This document shows positions 43,882 through 53,303 of a DNA stretch of 61,425 nt, in pieces. Within the stretch, counting starts at the first letter, position 1, and each line of letters begins with the position of its first letter. A program made the translations under genes and the position numbers. The stretch covers positions 1-61,425 of the forward strand of contig CACZTJ010000001.1 in NCBI GenBank assembly GCA_902784065.1, in the 5' to 3' direction. The notes beneath the pieces were generated by a model. The model made no database searches. It worked only from the letters and a program-made list of their open reading frames with translations, and was not told the DNA's origin. The stretch comes from an uncultured Prevotellaceae bacterium. GTDB lineage: Bacteria > Bacteroidota > Bacteroidia > Bacteroidales > Bacteroidaceae.

Positions 43882-46206
43882 TTATTTTGTAATGACCTGC
43901 AGGGCTTTGTCACCGGGCTTGAAGAGGAGGCCGGTACAGGTCTTGGCATCGGCCTGGTAGGGCTTCAGCTCGACCTTGCTCCAGTCGATCTCATCAGTGC
44001 GCTGTGCGAGGGGGACATGGGGGATCAAAGAGCCATCGCGGACTAAAATGACGGCAGGTATCTTGCCTACCTCGATGGTCTGATAACCACCCTCATAAAC
44101 CTGACCGCTCTGGTAGTCGATCCACTGACCCTTGGGCAGATAGACCATGCGGCTGTTGCCACTCTCCATCAACGGTGCCACGAGGATCTGGGAACCGAAC
44201 ATATACTCATCCTCCACAAGCCAGGCACCGGGATCCTGCGGGAACTCCACGAGCAGGGCACGTACCATCGGTAGACCGCGTTCTGAGCAGTCCTTAGCCT
44301 GGGCATAGACGTAGGGCATGAGCTTGTATTTCATCTCGGCACAATCGCGGAAAGCCTCGGTGAACGACTCAGAGATGAGCCAGGGCTCCGTGGGAGGTGC
44401 ACCATGGGCACGGGTGTGAGAGCTGAGGAAACCAAAGGGCAGCCAACGGCGGTAGATATCCTCAGGCGAAGCTGTGACAAAGCCACCCATGTCGTGACTC
44501 CAGAAAGAGAAACCACTGAGACCGAAGGAGAGACCACCTCGCAGATCACCCATCATACCTGTATTCGTGGTAGCGGCATCACCGCCCCAGTGAAGGGCAT
44601 AACGCTGGGAGCCAGCCCAGGCGGAACGTGCCCAGATGATGCCCTCGCCAGGGTGGTTGCGCTCCACAACCTCCCAGAGGGCTTTGTTATAGCGCAGGGG
44701 ATAGAGGTTGTGCTCATAGAGTCCACCCTTCCCGCTATGATAGAAGCCATTATAGGGGGCTGCCTCACCGAAGTCGCACTTGATGGTAGAGACGCCTTGT
44801 TGCATCAGACCTTCGATCTTCTGCTGGTACCAGCTGACCGTCTCGGGATTGGAGAAGTCGAGCACGGCATCCTCTACAGGCATGCCACCGTCAGCATTCT
44901 TCACATGCATGCCCTTGGCGATGATCTCGGGGAAGAAACGGTTCTTGGGGGTGAAATAAGGCAACTGCCACAGACAGGTGTGGAAGCCATCTTTAGAGAG
45001 CTGTTTGAGCATCTTCACGGGATCGGGGAAGCGGTCCTTGGCAAACTGATAGTCACACTGCCAGTCGACGCCAAACCAACCGGTATCGAAGTGGATCACA
45101 TCGCTGGGGATCCTGTTGGCACGCAACTGACGGGCGATCTCAAGACCTTCCTCCTGTGAGAAATAGGTGATACGGCTCATCCAGGTGCCGAAGCTCCAGA
45201 GGGGGAGCATGGGCGACTTACCCGTAATCTCCGTGTATTCGTTGAGGATATCCTTCGGTTCTCCGAGGAAGAGGAAGACATCCAACTGCTCATCGGCCAT
45301 AAACAGACGGTCGGCACCGATATAGGAAGCACCGAAGTCACAAGTGACAGGGGCAGAGGTGTGCATGAACACGCCATAGCCTCGGTTGGAGAAGAAGAAG
45401 GGCACAGGTTTGTACTGACCGTCGGTCTCAGGTCCCTGAGGATCGGTGACGGAGAGGTGTACCTTCTGTCCTACCTTATTTAAAGAGGTGAACGACTCAC
45501 CACAGCCATAGATGCGTTCACCAGGTGCCAACGTGAGCACGGGATTCACACTACGGGAGTTGTCAGAACCGCGCTTGATAAATGAGAACGGCAGGAGCTT
45601 CACCTGCGAGGAGTCGTTATCGATATTATGACGCGTCTGGGTAAGGATCTTTCCGGTAGCATCCTTCACCACCAGTCGCCAGGGGTATTTCTGAATCTCG
45701 ATGCTGCCATAAGGTGAGGTATAGACAATGGCTTTGGCGGTCTGAGACACCTGCCAGGCTGCCCCACCCTTCTGCTGCTTGAACTGGTCGCAGAACATCG
45801 GATCGTCCTGATCCGTATTCCTGGGTTCTACCGGGGTGGTCAGCATCCGCACCCGAACGGTTCGGGGCGAGATGAAGTCGAGCTTGATCTTCAGGTCGGG
45901 ATCGTTCACGTAGGCTGCATCAGGGAAGTCGAGCATCTGCATGCGCACGGGCCAGTAACCATTGAGGTTGAAGGCCTGACGGGGTGACAGACGGTAACGC
46001 TTCCAGTTGACCAGTCCCTCACCTGTCGTGGCATCGAAACTCGTCAGGGAGTCGGCCAGAAAATAGGTGTTGGAGAGGTCATAGAAATCGGTTGACATGT
46101 CTTTCTGCATGGCCTGCAGATACTGCACACCAGCATTGGTCTGGATCTGAGCGCCGGCAGCAACTGCACTGCCCAGCATCAGCATCGCACAGAAAATTTT
46201 CTTCAT
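43882..46206 (-). CDS. GH31 family glycosidase (alpha-xylosidase/alpha-glucosidase type), secreted
   Basis: This is a 774-residue enzyme with signal MKKIFCAMLMLGSAVAAGAQ. A beta-sandwich N-terminal domain is followed by the GH31 barrel (PLWSFGTWMSRITYFSQEE; VIHFDTGWFG). The nucleophile motif is KCDFGEAAP (Asp near residue 478) and the acid/base motif HWGGDAATT; a C-terminal sandwich follows. Members retain configuration and release alpha-xylose, alpha-glucose or alpha-galactose-type residues. The SRITYF and DTGWFG sequences favour the alpha-xylosidase branch, but the substrate is not settled. The ATG at 46206 is chosen over a TTG at 46215. It lies 12 nt after the GH2 gene, suggesting joint degradation of a mixed alpha/beta-linked glycan. 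Confidence 0.9.
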   Translation of the reverse strand: MKKIFCAMLMLGSAVAAGAQIQTNAGVQYLQAMQKDMSTDFYDLSNTYFLADSLTSFDATTGEGLVNWKRYRLSPRQAFNLNGYWPVRMQMLDFPDAAYVNDPDLKIKLDFISPRTVRVRMLTTPVEPRNTDQDDPMFCDQFKQQKGGAAWQVSQTAKAIVYTSPYGSIEIQKYPWRLVVKDATGKILTQTRHNIDNDSSQVKLLPFSFIKRGSDNSRSVNPVLTLAPGERIYGCGESFTSLNKVGQKVHLSVTDPQGPETDGQYKPVPFFFSNRGYGVFMHTSAPVTCDFGASYIGADRLFMADEQLDVFLFLGEPKDILNEYTEITGKSPMLPLWSFGTWMSRITYFSQEEGLEIARQLRANRIPSDVIHFDTGWFGVDWQCDYQFAKDRFPDPVKMLKQLSKDGFHTCLWQLPYFTPKNRFFPEIIAKGMHVKNADGGMPVEDAVLDFSNPETVSWYQQKIEGLMQQGVSTIKCDFGEAAPYNGFYHSGKGGLYEHNLYPLRYNKALWEVVERNHPGEGIIWARSAWAGSQRYALHWGGDAATTNTGMMGDLRGGLSFGLSGFSFWSHDMGGFVTASPEDIYRRWLPFGFLSSHTRAHGAPPTEPWLISESFTEAFRDCAEMKYKLMPYVYAQAKDCSERGLPMVRALLVEFPQDPGAWLVEDEYMFGSQILVAPLMESGNSRMVYLPKGQWIDYQSGQVYEGGYQTIEVGKIPAVILVRDGSLIPHVPLAQRTDEIDWSKVELKPYQADAKTCTGLLFKPGDKALQVITK

Positions 46207-46218
46207 CTTGATCAATTA

Positions 46219-48651
46219 TTAGTTTTTGACAGTAAATTCAATGACATCCGGCTGGAGCATCGGTGACTTGGCTGTGATGGAGCCATTGCCCTTGACCACC
46301 ACCATACACTTGCCGAAGAAGGCCTTGCGCTGGGCTGAAGGACAAGGATTCTCGGGAGTGGCAACGACACGCATGCGCTCCATTGAGGTCTGACAGCCAT
46401 TGTCGGTACCCAGGATCTCGCAGCCCTCGCTGATGAAACAGATCTGGTCTTCAGCCCAGGGACAGAGGTTGCCGTCCTGATCCACCACCTCGGCAGTGAT
46501 GAAGGTCAGCTCCTTACCCTCGTAGTCCTTCGAGAGACGGATCTTAGCAGGAGCACCTGCCGTCTTGATGGTCTGCTCACAGACCACCTTGCCATCCTTG
46601 CGGCTCACTGCCTTCACCTCTCCCGGGTCGAAAGTGACACGCCAGCCAACGTGGTACTCCGTACACAGGTCTGCCTTCCAACCATCAGGCTCATGATCGG
46701 TCTTTCTGCGCACGCCCTGTGACTGTCCGTTGATGAAAAGCTCTACCTCGTCGGCATTGTTGTAATAGCACCATAGGTCGATCTCATCGCCCGGAATCCA
46801 GTTCCAATGGGGGAAGAGGTGCAGCATGGGGGCTGTGGTCCACTCACTCTGATACATATAATAGGTGTCCTTGGGGAAGCCTGCCAGGTCGATGATACCG
46901 AAATAGCTGGAACGCGCAGGGAAACCGTAGGGTGTCGGTTCGCCGATATAGTCAAAACCCGTCCAGATATACTGTCCACCGACATAGGGCGTATGCTTCA
47001 CCACATCCCAGGTCTCCTCATGGGTAGAGCTCCAGGAGGCATGCATATTATCGTAGGCCGAGCACATATAGGTGGGATCGGTATAGGGTAGCCACCACTG
47101 CTTAGGTGCCACATACACGGAGTCGGAGGGCATCCTATAAAAACCGCGCGTCTGCAAGGCAGAGACACTCTCAGACATGATGAAGGGCTTGCCCGGGAAA
47201 TTCTGGGGCACATCCTTGATCCACTGGTGATGATAGTTGAAACCGATGATATCGAGGGCACCGCTCTTGAAGAGATGATTACCCGGGGCAGGTTCGTTAC
47301 AGCCTGCGGTGATAGGACGCGACGTGTCATAACGGCGCACGATGTCTGCCAGATGCTGTGTGAGGAGCGACTGCACCGAGAGCTCGCCATCCTTAGCCAG
47401 CGTAGAGGCATCATGACCTGCATTCAGGATGAGGTTGGCCTGTTCGAGGGTCAGTGTATCGGCCTCAGCCGAGGACCACTGTTCCAACACCTCATTGCCG
47501 ATGCTCCACATGAGGATGGAGGGGTGGTTACGGTCGCGCAGGATCAGGTCGGAGAGATCGCGCTCATGCCACTCGTCGAAGAAACGGGCATAGTCGTTCT
47601 GGGTCTTCTTACGGCGCCACATGTCAAACGACTCGTCCATGACGATGAGTCCCATCGTGTCGCACATGTTCAACAGCTCCGGTGCAGGGGGATTATGCGA
47701 AGATCGGATGCTGTTCACACCCATCGCCTTCAGCTTCGTGAGCTTGCGATGCAAGGCATCCTCGTTGAGGGCGGCACCCAGACAACCGAAGTCGTGATGC
47801 TCGCACACGCCGTTGAGTTTGAAGTTCTTGCCATTGAGCCAGAAGCCGGTCTTGGCATCAAACTTGAAATCACGGAAACCGGTGGTGGTCTCTACCTCAT
47901 CGACCACCTGGCCTGCCACCAGCAGTTGGGTGCGGACCGTATAGACGTAAGGATCCTCACATGACCACTTCCTGAGATCTCTCGGCTGCGCTCGAGATGA
48001 CAAGGGGACCACTTTTCCATCGGCATCGAGCCAGATATTTTTGACGGTCACCTTCTGGTTGGTGGGGTTTTCATAATCCACCTCCACCTTACCGTTGTTC
48101 ACAAAGATGCCCCAGTGCTTCACATGGATCGGATGGGTCTTCGTGAGCCACACATGACGGTAGATACCGCAACCGGAATACCAACGGGAGTTGGGCTGAT
48201 CGGAGTTATCGACCCTTACAGCCACGAGGTTCTGACCTTCATGCACATAGGGGGTGATATCGTATTCGAAGCTGGAATAGCCGTAAGGGCGGAAGCCTAC
48301 CTTCTGTCCGTTCACATAGACGGTGGCGTTCATATATACACCATCGAACTCCAGGAAATATTTCTCATTGACTGCCGGTAAGGTGAAAGTCTTTCTATAC
48401 CAGCCGATGCCGCCAGGCAGTGCACCACCGCCGGCGCCACTGGGGTTCCCCACAAAGAAGTCGCCCTCGATGGCCCAGTCGTGAGGCACGTCGAGCTGTC
48501 GCCAGAAGGTGTCATTATACGCGGGAGTTGCCATCGCCGCCGTATCAGCGAGGATGAAACGCCAGCCCTTGTCAAAGCACAAACGCTCACGCGCCTGCGC
48601 AGAGAATCCCACGCAGGCGAGTGCTACTATCAAAATAGCTTTCCTAATCAT
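46219..48651 (-). CDS. GH2 family beta-galactosidase-type enzyme, secreted, with an in-frame repeat insertion
   Basis: This is an 810-residue enzyme with signal IRKAILIVALACVGFSAQA. The sugar-binding domain (VPHDWAIEGDF; GIGWYRKTF) is followed by a short immunoglobulin-like domain, the TIM barrel with acid/base WSIGNEV (Glu387) and nucleophile MSESVS (Glu494), and C-terminal DUF4982- and GH2_C5-like domains. Around residues 215-227 the sequence SSRAQPRDLRK is encoded by a palindromic DNA repeat. The Ig-like domain around it appears shorter than usual, but the frame is intact and all catalytic motifs are present. It lies 38 nt after the AraC-type gene and 12 nt before GH31. The activity could also be beta-glucuronidase or another GH2 activity. 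Confidence 0.9.
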   Translation of the reverse strand: MIRKAILIVALACVGFSAQARERLCFDKGWRFILADTAAMATPAYNDTFWRQLDVPHDWAIEGDFFVGNPSGAGGGALPGGIGWYRKTFTLPAVNEKYFLEFDGVYMNATVYVNGQKVGFRPYGYSSFEYDITPYVHEGQNLVAVRVDNSDQPNSRWYSGCGIYRHVWLTKTHPIHVKHWGIFVNNGKVEVDYENPTNQKVTVKNIWLDADGKVVPLSSRAQPRDLRKWSCEDPYVYTVRTQLLVAGQVVDEVETTTGFRDFKFDAKTGFWLNGKNFKLNGVCEHHDFGCLGAALNEDALHRKLTKLKAMGVNSIRSSHNPPAPELLNMCDTMGLIVMDESFDMWRRKKTQNDYARFFDEWHERDLSDLILRDRNHPSILMWSIGNEVLEQWSSAEADTLTLEQANLILNAGHDASTLAKDGELSVQSLLTQHLADIVRRYDTSRPITAGCNEPAPGNHLFKSGALDIIGFNYHHQWIKDVPQNFPGKPFIMSESVSALQTRGFYRMPSDSVYVAPKQWWLPYTDPTYMCSAYDNMHASWSSTHEETWDVVKHTPYVGGQYIWTGFDYIGEPTPYGFPARSSYFGIIDLAGFPKDTYYMYQSEWTTAPMLHLFPHWNWIPGDEIDLWCYYNNADEVELFINGQSQGVRRKTDHEPDGWKADLCTEYHVGWRVTFDPGEVKAVSRKDGKVVCEQTIKTAGAPAKIRLSKDYEGKELTFITAEVVDQDGNLCPWAEDQICFISEGCEILGTDNGCQTSMERMRVVATPENPCPSAQRKAFFGKCMVVVKGNGSITAKSPMLQPDVIEFTVKN
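47963..48014. repeat. Palindromic interspersed repeat inside the GH2 gene (copy C)
   Basis: The repeat core (GAGATCTCTCGGCTGCG followed by CTCGAGATGACAA) is nearly identical to copy B. It is flanked by the direct repeats GACCACTT at 47963-47970 and 48007-48014. On the minus strand it is translated as SSRAQPRDL without breaking the frame. The repeat plus one flank is 44 bp, not a multiple of three, so simple insertion with target duplication would have shifted the frame unless bases were also lost. Confidence 0.7.
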
Positions 48652-48689
48652 GATCGTACTAAAGTTATTGGTAAATCGGTTGACAGTCC

Positions 48690-49247
48690 CTATTTCTTCT
48701 TCTCCAGCAGCAGACGGAATTCCACCGGAGTCATGCCGAGGACATCAGTCATTCTGCGCTGGAGGGTTCTGACGGAGTTGTAGCCTGCCTCAACGCTGAC
48801 GGCAGCGATGCCATACTGCGGATGCTCCCGCAGCAGCTGCAACGCGCGCACCAGACGGAAGTTCTCCAGATACTCCTCCGGCGACTTGAAGATCGTGGAA
48901 TTACGGAACAGACGCATCAGTCGGGCCTGTGACACGGCCAACAGCTCGGCCAGTTCCTTGGTTCCAAACTCCGGCGTCACCAGCTTGGGCTCCTGTTCCA
49001 GACGGACTTCCAGCATGGCCAGCAGCTCAGCATCATCCACCATATCGGCCTGCAGCGACAGCCTGTGGCCGCGCTCTATCTCTTCTTTCAACCAGTTGAC
49101 ACGCTGACGCAGCTCATACCATGAGTTCAGCTGTTCACTCATCTGGAGGTTACGTGCCAGCAGACGCACATTCTCTATATCAAGACGCTCATTCTCCTGT
49201 TCAAGACGAGCGATCTCCTGTTCAAGCTCTTCTATCTTCTTTGCCAT
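48690..49247 (-). CDS. AraC-type regulator with N-terminal coiled coil
   Basis: This is a 185-residue cytoplasmic protein. Residues 1-60 are a strongly charged heptad coiled coil (EELEQEIARLEQENERLDIE). Residues of about 95-180 form an AraC/XylS double helix-turn-helix: VTPEFGTKELAELLAVSQARLMRLFR, then YLENFRLVRALQLLREHPQYGIAAVSVEAGYNS, then RRMTDVLGMTPVEFR. No ligand-binding cupin or receiver domain is present. It precedes the GH2 and GH31 genes in the same direction and probably controls them, or perhaps acts more widely, with the coiled coil serving for dimerisation. Confidence 0.85.
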   Translation of the reverse strand: MAKKIEELEQEIARLEQENERLDIENVRLLARNLQMSEQLNSWYELRQRVNWLKEEIERGHRLSLQADMVDDAELLAMLEVRLEQEPKLVTPEFGTKELAELLAVSQARLMRLFRNSTIFKSPEEYLENFRLVRALQLLREHPQYGIAAVSVEAGYNSVRTLQRRMTDVLGMTPVEFRLLLEKKK

Positions 49248-49295
49248 AACAAGTACCTTTTTATGTTGGATAATCGTGACCGAAAAAGCGATGGG

Positions 49296-50906
49296 TTACT
49301 CCCACTCAATCGTTGCAGGCGGCTTGGAGGAGATATCATAGCAGACGCGGTTCACACCACGCACCTTATTGATGATCTCATTCGACACCTTCGCCATGAA
49401 ATCATAAGGCAGATGAGCCCAGTCGGCTGTCATCGCATCGGTAGAGGTCACAGCACGCAGGGCCACAGGATGCTCATAGGTACGCTCATCGCCCATCACA
49501 CCCACACTGCGAACCGTAGAGAGGAGAATAGCACCTGCCTGCCAGATCTGGTCGTAGAGCGAAACCTCGATCTCGCCATCCTTCATATCAGCAGGAATAC
49601 CAGCGGCCAGCACCTTGCGAGCCTCTTCGCCACTCAGCTTCACCTTGTAATCACGCAATCCGCGAACATAGATATCATCAGCATCCTGCAGGATACGTAC
49701 CTTCTCAGGCGTGATATCGCCCAGGATACGCACAGCCAGACCAGGACCAGGGAAGGGGTGACGGGTAATCAGGTGTTCGGGCATGCCCAACTGGCGACCT
49801 ACACGACGCACCTCGTCCTTAAACAGCCACTTCAGGGGCTCACACAGCTGCAGATGCATCTCCTTAGGCAGACCGCCCACATTATGATGGCTCTTAATAA
49901 CCTTGCCGGTGATGTTCAGCGACTCGATACGGTCGGGATAGATCGTGCCCTGTGCCAGCCATTTGGCATCGGTAATCTTCTTGGCCTCAGCATTGAAGAC
50001 CTCCACGAAGTCACGACCGATAATCTTTCGCTTCTGCTCCGGATCGGTCACGCCAGCCAGATCGGCAAAGAACTTTGCGCTGGCATCCACACCGATCACG
50101 TTCAGGCCCAGCACCTTGTAATCCTCCATGACCTGGGTAAACTCGTTCTTACGCAGCATACCATGATCCACGAAGATACAGGTCAGGTTACGACCAATGG
50201 CACGATTGAGCAGGACGGCAGCGACAGACGAATCCACGCCACCGGAAAGACCGAGGATCACACGGTCGTTACCCAACTGTGCCTTCAGCTCTGCCACCGT
50301 GGAGTCGACAAACGAAGCGGCACTCCACTCCTGACGACTGCCACAGATATCAACCACGAAGTTCTGCAACAGCTGCTTACCCTGCAGGGTGTGGAACACC
50401 TCGGGGTGGAACTGCACGGCCCAGATGGGTTGAGTGGTGCTGGCAAAAGCAGCGTTGGTAACATCGGCAGTACTACCGATGACCTTAAAATCTTCAGGGA
50501 TCGCTGTAATCGTATCACCATGGCTCATCCATACCTGCGAGTGCTGTTCAAAGCCCTTGAAGAGCGGGTTTGTGGTATCTACCGTCTTCAGGTTCGCACG
50601 GCCATACTCACGGGAGTCGGCCTTCTCCACCTTACCTCCCAACGTGTGAGAGATGAACTGCGCACCATAGCAGATTCCCAGCACAGGCACCTTGCCGACG
50701 AACTGCGACAGATCGACCTTAAACGCCTCGGGATCGTGGACTGAGTAGGGCGAGCCACTCAGAATCACACCAATCACCGACGGGTCGTCGTTCGGGAATT
50801 TGTTGTAGGGCATAATCTCGCAGAAGGTGTCCAGCTCACGGACACGACGGCCGATGAGCTGTGTCGTCTGTGAACCGAAATCCAAAATAATAATCTTCTG
50901 TGTCAT
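49296..50906 (-). CDS. guaA: GMP synthase (glutamine-hydrolysing)
   Basis: This is a 536-residue enzyme that converts XMP, glutamine and ATP to GMP in the last step of guanine nucleotide synthesis. The N-terminal class I amidotransferase is seen as [10 protein letters not shown] (catalytic Cys) and [10 protein letters not shown] (catalytic His). The ATP pyrophosphatase domain has the P-loop [10 protein letters not shown]. The C-terminal dimerisation domain ends [14 protein letters not shown], the normal end of the family. The start is 3 nt after the MurU-like gene, so they are co-transcribed. Confidence 0.97.
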   Translation of the reverse strand: MTQKIIILDFGSQTTQLIGRRVRELDTFCEIMPYNKFPNDDPSVIGVILSGSPYSVHDPEAFKVDLSQFVGKVPVLGICYGAQFISHTLGGKVEKADSREYGRANLKTVDTTNPLFKGFEQHSQVWMSHGDTITAIPEDFKVIGSTADVTNAAFASTTQPIWAVQFHPEVFHTLQGKQLLQNFVVDICGSRQEWSAASFVDSTVAELKAQLGNDRVILGLSGGVDSSVAAVLLNRAIGRNLTCIFVDHGMLRKNEFTQVMEDYKVLGLNVIGVDASAKFFADLAGVTDPEQKRKIIGRDFVEVFNAEAKKITDAKWLAQGTIYPDRIESLNITGKVIKSHHNVGGLPKEMHLQLCEPLKWLFKDEVRRVGRQLGMPEHLITRHPFPGPGLAVRILGDITPEKVRILQDADDIYVRGLRDYKVKLSGEEARKVLAAGIPADMKDGEIEVSLYDQIWQAGAILLSTVRSVGVMGDERTYEHPVALRAVTSTDAMTADWAHLPYDFMAKVSNEIINKVRGVNRVCYDISSKPPATIEWE

Positions 50907-50909
50907 TGT

Positions 50910-51611
50910 TTATAATTGTTTGATAAATGTTTCTGCCTGGTCCAGCGTGTCGAGCTTACCAACATCCATCAGTTGTAAGTCGCGCGCCTCATAACCTCTG
51001 ATCAGGTGATCGCCACAGGCCTTCAGGTAGAAGTCCATGATGGGGAATCGCTCGGGCCATTCAGCCAGGAGTGGCGTTAAGGAAGGATGAAAGACATGAA
51101 TACCCGAGAAAGCCCGTAGAAGATTCGCTTTCTCGCCTTTCACCTCACCCGTTTCGATGTTAGTCCAGCCATGCAGGCGCATAGCGTCGTCAAACATCAG
51201 GTAGCGCTTGGTCTTACGCTCGCTTACTACCAGCAAGGGGGCATCCATCGGGAGGGCGTTCAAATCAAGGTTACTGAGGATATCCACGTTGTGGATGAGG
51301 ATCGGGCTCGCGGGATCGAAGAGGGGCAGTGCCTTCTTGATACCGCCACCTGTCTCCAGGAGTGCCGCCGTCTCATCAGAGATCCTGATGTCTAACCCGA
51401 AATGGTCGTTGGCTGACAGATAGTCTGTAATCTGACTGGCAAAGTGGTGCACATTCACCACGATCCGCTCATAACCCGCCTGTTTCAGCTTCATGATGAC
51501 GTGCCAAAGCAGCGGTTGCCCCCCTACCCTGACCAATGCTTTGGGCATCGTATCGGTCAAGGGTTTCAGTCGGGTTCCAAGGCCCGCCGCAAAGATCATC
51601 GCCTGTTTCAT
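50910..51611 (-). CDS. MurU-like sugar-1-phosphate nucleotidyltransferase
   Basis: This is a 233-residue nucleotidyltransferase with the signature FAAGLGTRLKPLTDTMPKALV near the N-terminus and LIHNVDILSNLDL as the metal-binding region. The neighbouring kinase is AmgK-like, and in Pseudomonas the AmgK-MurU pair turns N-acetylmuramic acid into UDP-MurNAc, bypassing de novo synthesis. The same recycling role is inferred here. The ATG at 51611 follows directly on its own promoter, so the message should be leaderless. The gene then runs into guaA. Confidence 0.85.
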   Translation of the reverse strand: MKQAMIFAAGLGTRLKPLTDTMPKALVRVGGQPLLWHVIMKLKQAGYERIVVNVHHFASQITDYLSANDHFGLDIRISDETAALLETGGGIKKALPLFDPASPILIHNVDILSNLDLNALPMDAPLLVVSERKTKRYLMFDDAMRLHGWTNIETGEVKGEKANLLRAFSGIHVFHPSLTPLLAEWPERFPIMDFYLKACGDHLIRGYEARDLQLMDVGKLDTLDQAETFIKQL

Positions 51612-51616
51612 GCCTG

Positions 51617-51648
51617 CAAAGGTACTAATAAGTGGGCAAAAATCCAAA
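51617..51648 (-). promoter_or_regulatory. Promoter of the MurU-like gene
   Basis: TTTG (51648-51645), 20 bp, TACCTTTG (51624-51617) on the minus strand is a perfect consensus. Only five bases separate the -7 element from the ATG, so transcription should begin at or next to the start codon. Confidence 0.75.
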
Positions 51649-51670
51649 AAAAAGCATGATTTTTTAAGAT

Positions 51671-53239
51671 TTAGCTGTCATGCTGCCGCGCCTCCAATAC
51701 CTGGGTGATCTGCTGCTCACGATGACAGATGTGCACCTCGATGCCGAATTTCTCGTGCAGGTGCTCTGCCAGATGCTGGGCTGAATACACGCTACGATGC
51801 TGACCACCCGTACAACCGAAACAGAACATCAGTGAGGTGAAGCCACGTTGGATATAGCGGCGCACATGGTTATCTGCCAGCTTATAGACAGAGTCGAGGA
51901 AGGTCAGGATCTCACCATCGTCCTCCAGGAAACGGATTACCGGTTCGTCGAGGCCCGTCAGTTTCTTATACGGCTCATAACGTCCCGGGTTGTGCGTACT
52001 GCGACAGTCGAACACGTAACCGCCACCATTGCCGCTCTCATCCTCAGGAATACCCTTGGTAAACGAGAAGCTGAACACACGCACCACCAGCGGACCCTGG
52101 GCATCGTATTTCGAGAAGGTGGCAGGACCATCCTGCGGGTGGGTCTTATACGGATTCAGATCAGTCGTCTTATAACCGTCGGCACGGCTACCCATTGTCT
52201 CTATCTGGGCATACTGCGGCAGCTCGGTCAGTTCCTGGAGCACCTTCATCAGATAGGGATAGTGGAACTGGCTTGTGCTGTTCAAAATCTCCCGCAGGTT
52301 TTGGATAGCAGGGGGTATCGACTCGATAAAGTGTTTCTTCTGCTCGAAATAGCCACGGAAGCCGTAGGCACCTAGCACCTGCAATGTGCGGAACAGGACG
52401 AACAGCGACAGACGGTTGGCGAAATGGCGGGCTGGAGGCACTTCGGTATAGTTCTTCAGGGAGTTGTAATACTCATATACCAATTCGCGCCTCAGCTTAT
52501 GCGGATATTTGGCAGAGGCCTGCCAGAGGAATGAAGCCAGGTCGTAGTAATAAGGACCCTTTCTGCCACCCTGATAGTCAATAAAATACGGATTCCCCTC
52601 GCGGTCGAGCATCACATTACGCGCCTGGAAATCACGGTAGAGGAAACACTCCACGTCAGGCACAGGGTTATCGGTATCTGTCGTCAGATCCTTGGCAAAC
52701 AGACGGAAATCAGCCTCCAGTTTCAGCTCATGGAAATCGAGCTCGGTAGCTTTCAGGAAGCAATACTTAAAGTAATTGAGGTCGAAGAGCACGCTATCCA
52801 CATTAAACTCAGCCTGAGGATAGCAGTTGGAGAAGTCGAGTCCACGGGCACCACGTAGCTGGATGTTCGGCAGCTCACGGATGGTTCTGCGCAACAGCTC
52901 CTGCTCTTTCAGCGTATAACGCCCTCCTGCCTCACGACCGCCCCGTACGGCATCAAACAGAGATACCGACCCCAGGTCAGTCTGCAAGTAACGCAACTGA
53001 TCGTCGCTGGCAGCCAGTATCTGAGGTACAGGTAGCTTACGACGGTTGAAATGCTCGGTGAGATATAAGAAAGCGTGATTCTCATCGCGGCTGGTACCTA
53101 TCACACCTATCACGGTCTGCCCTTCATGGTCAGTCAACCTGAAATAGGAACGGTTACTTCCCCCCGCCCCTGACAACTGGTGGACATGGGCCGGTTCTTC
53201 GCCCTTCCACTGTCTGTAAAGATCAATAAGTTTCTGCAT
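51671..53239 (-). CDS. AmgK-like sugar kinase fused to RapZ C-terminal domain
   Basis: This is a 522-residue protein. Residues of about 1-335 are an aminoglycoside-phosphotransferase-type kinase with GAGGSNRSYFRL as the nucleotide loop, FLYRDFQARNVMLD as the catalytic loop (Asp present; the usual His is Tyr) and YFIDYQGGRKGPYYYDLASFLW as the metal loop. It resembles AmgK, which phosphorylates MurNAc and GlcNAc at C1. Residues of about 385-515 match the RapZ C-terminal domain (FSFTKGIPEDES; VFDCRSTHNP; LTGLDEPVI; FCFGCTGGQHRSVYSAQ), which in enterobacteria binds glucosamine-6-phosphate and small RNAs. The N-terminal RapZ P-loop domain is absent. The start at 53239 fits a promoter ending eight nt upstream. 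Confidence 0.87.
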   Translation of the reverse strand: MQKLIDLYRQWKGEEPAHVHQLSGAGGSNRSYFRLTDHEGQTVIGVIGTSRDENHAFLYLTEHFNRRKLPVPQILAASDDQLRYLQTDLGSVSLFDAVRGGREAGGRYTLKEQELLRRTIRELPNIQLRGARGLDFSNCYPQAEFNVDSVLFDLNYFKYCFLKATELDFHELKLEADFRLFAKDLTTDTDNPVPDVECFLYRDFQARNVMLDREGNPYFIDYQGGRKGPYYYDLASFLWQASAKYPHKLRRELVYEYYNSLKNYTEVPPARHFANRLSLFVLFRTLQVLGAYGFRGYFEQKKHFIESIPPAIQNLREILNSTSQFHYPYLMKVLQELTELPQYAQIETMGSRADGYKTTDLNPYKTHPQDGPATFSKYDAQGPLVVRVFSFSFTKGIPEDESGNGGGYVFDCRSTHNPGRYEPYKKLTGLDEPVIRFLEDDGEILTFLDSVYKLADNHVRRYIQRGFTSLMFCFGCTGGQHRSVYSAQHLAEHLHEKFGIEVHICHREQQITQVLEARQHDS

Positions 53240-53247
53240 ATCTGGGG

Positions 53248-53255
53248 CAAAGATA
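53248..53255 (-). promoter_or_regulatory. Promoter -7 element of the AmgK/RapZ-fusion gene
   Basis: TATCTTTG on the minus strand matches TAnnTTTG and ends eight nt before the ATG, predicting a very short leader. A TTTC box lies about 20 bp upstream. Confidence 0.65.
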
Positions 53256-53303
53256 AGAAAAAAGTTCCAAAAACGGAAAGGATTTAGCATTATTTTCAAA
53301 AAA

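Noticed and set aside
49263..50744. A 493-codon plus-strand frame opposite guaA
   Set aside because: guaA on the minus strand has every motif of GMP synthase and the opposite frame has none.
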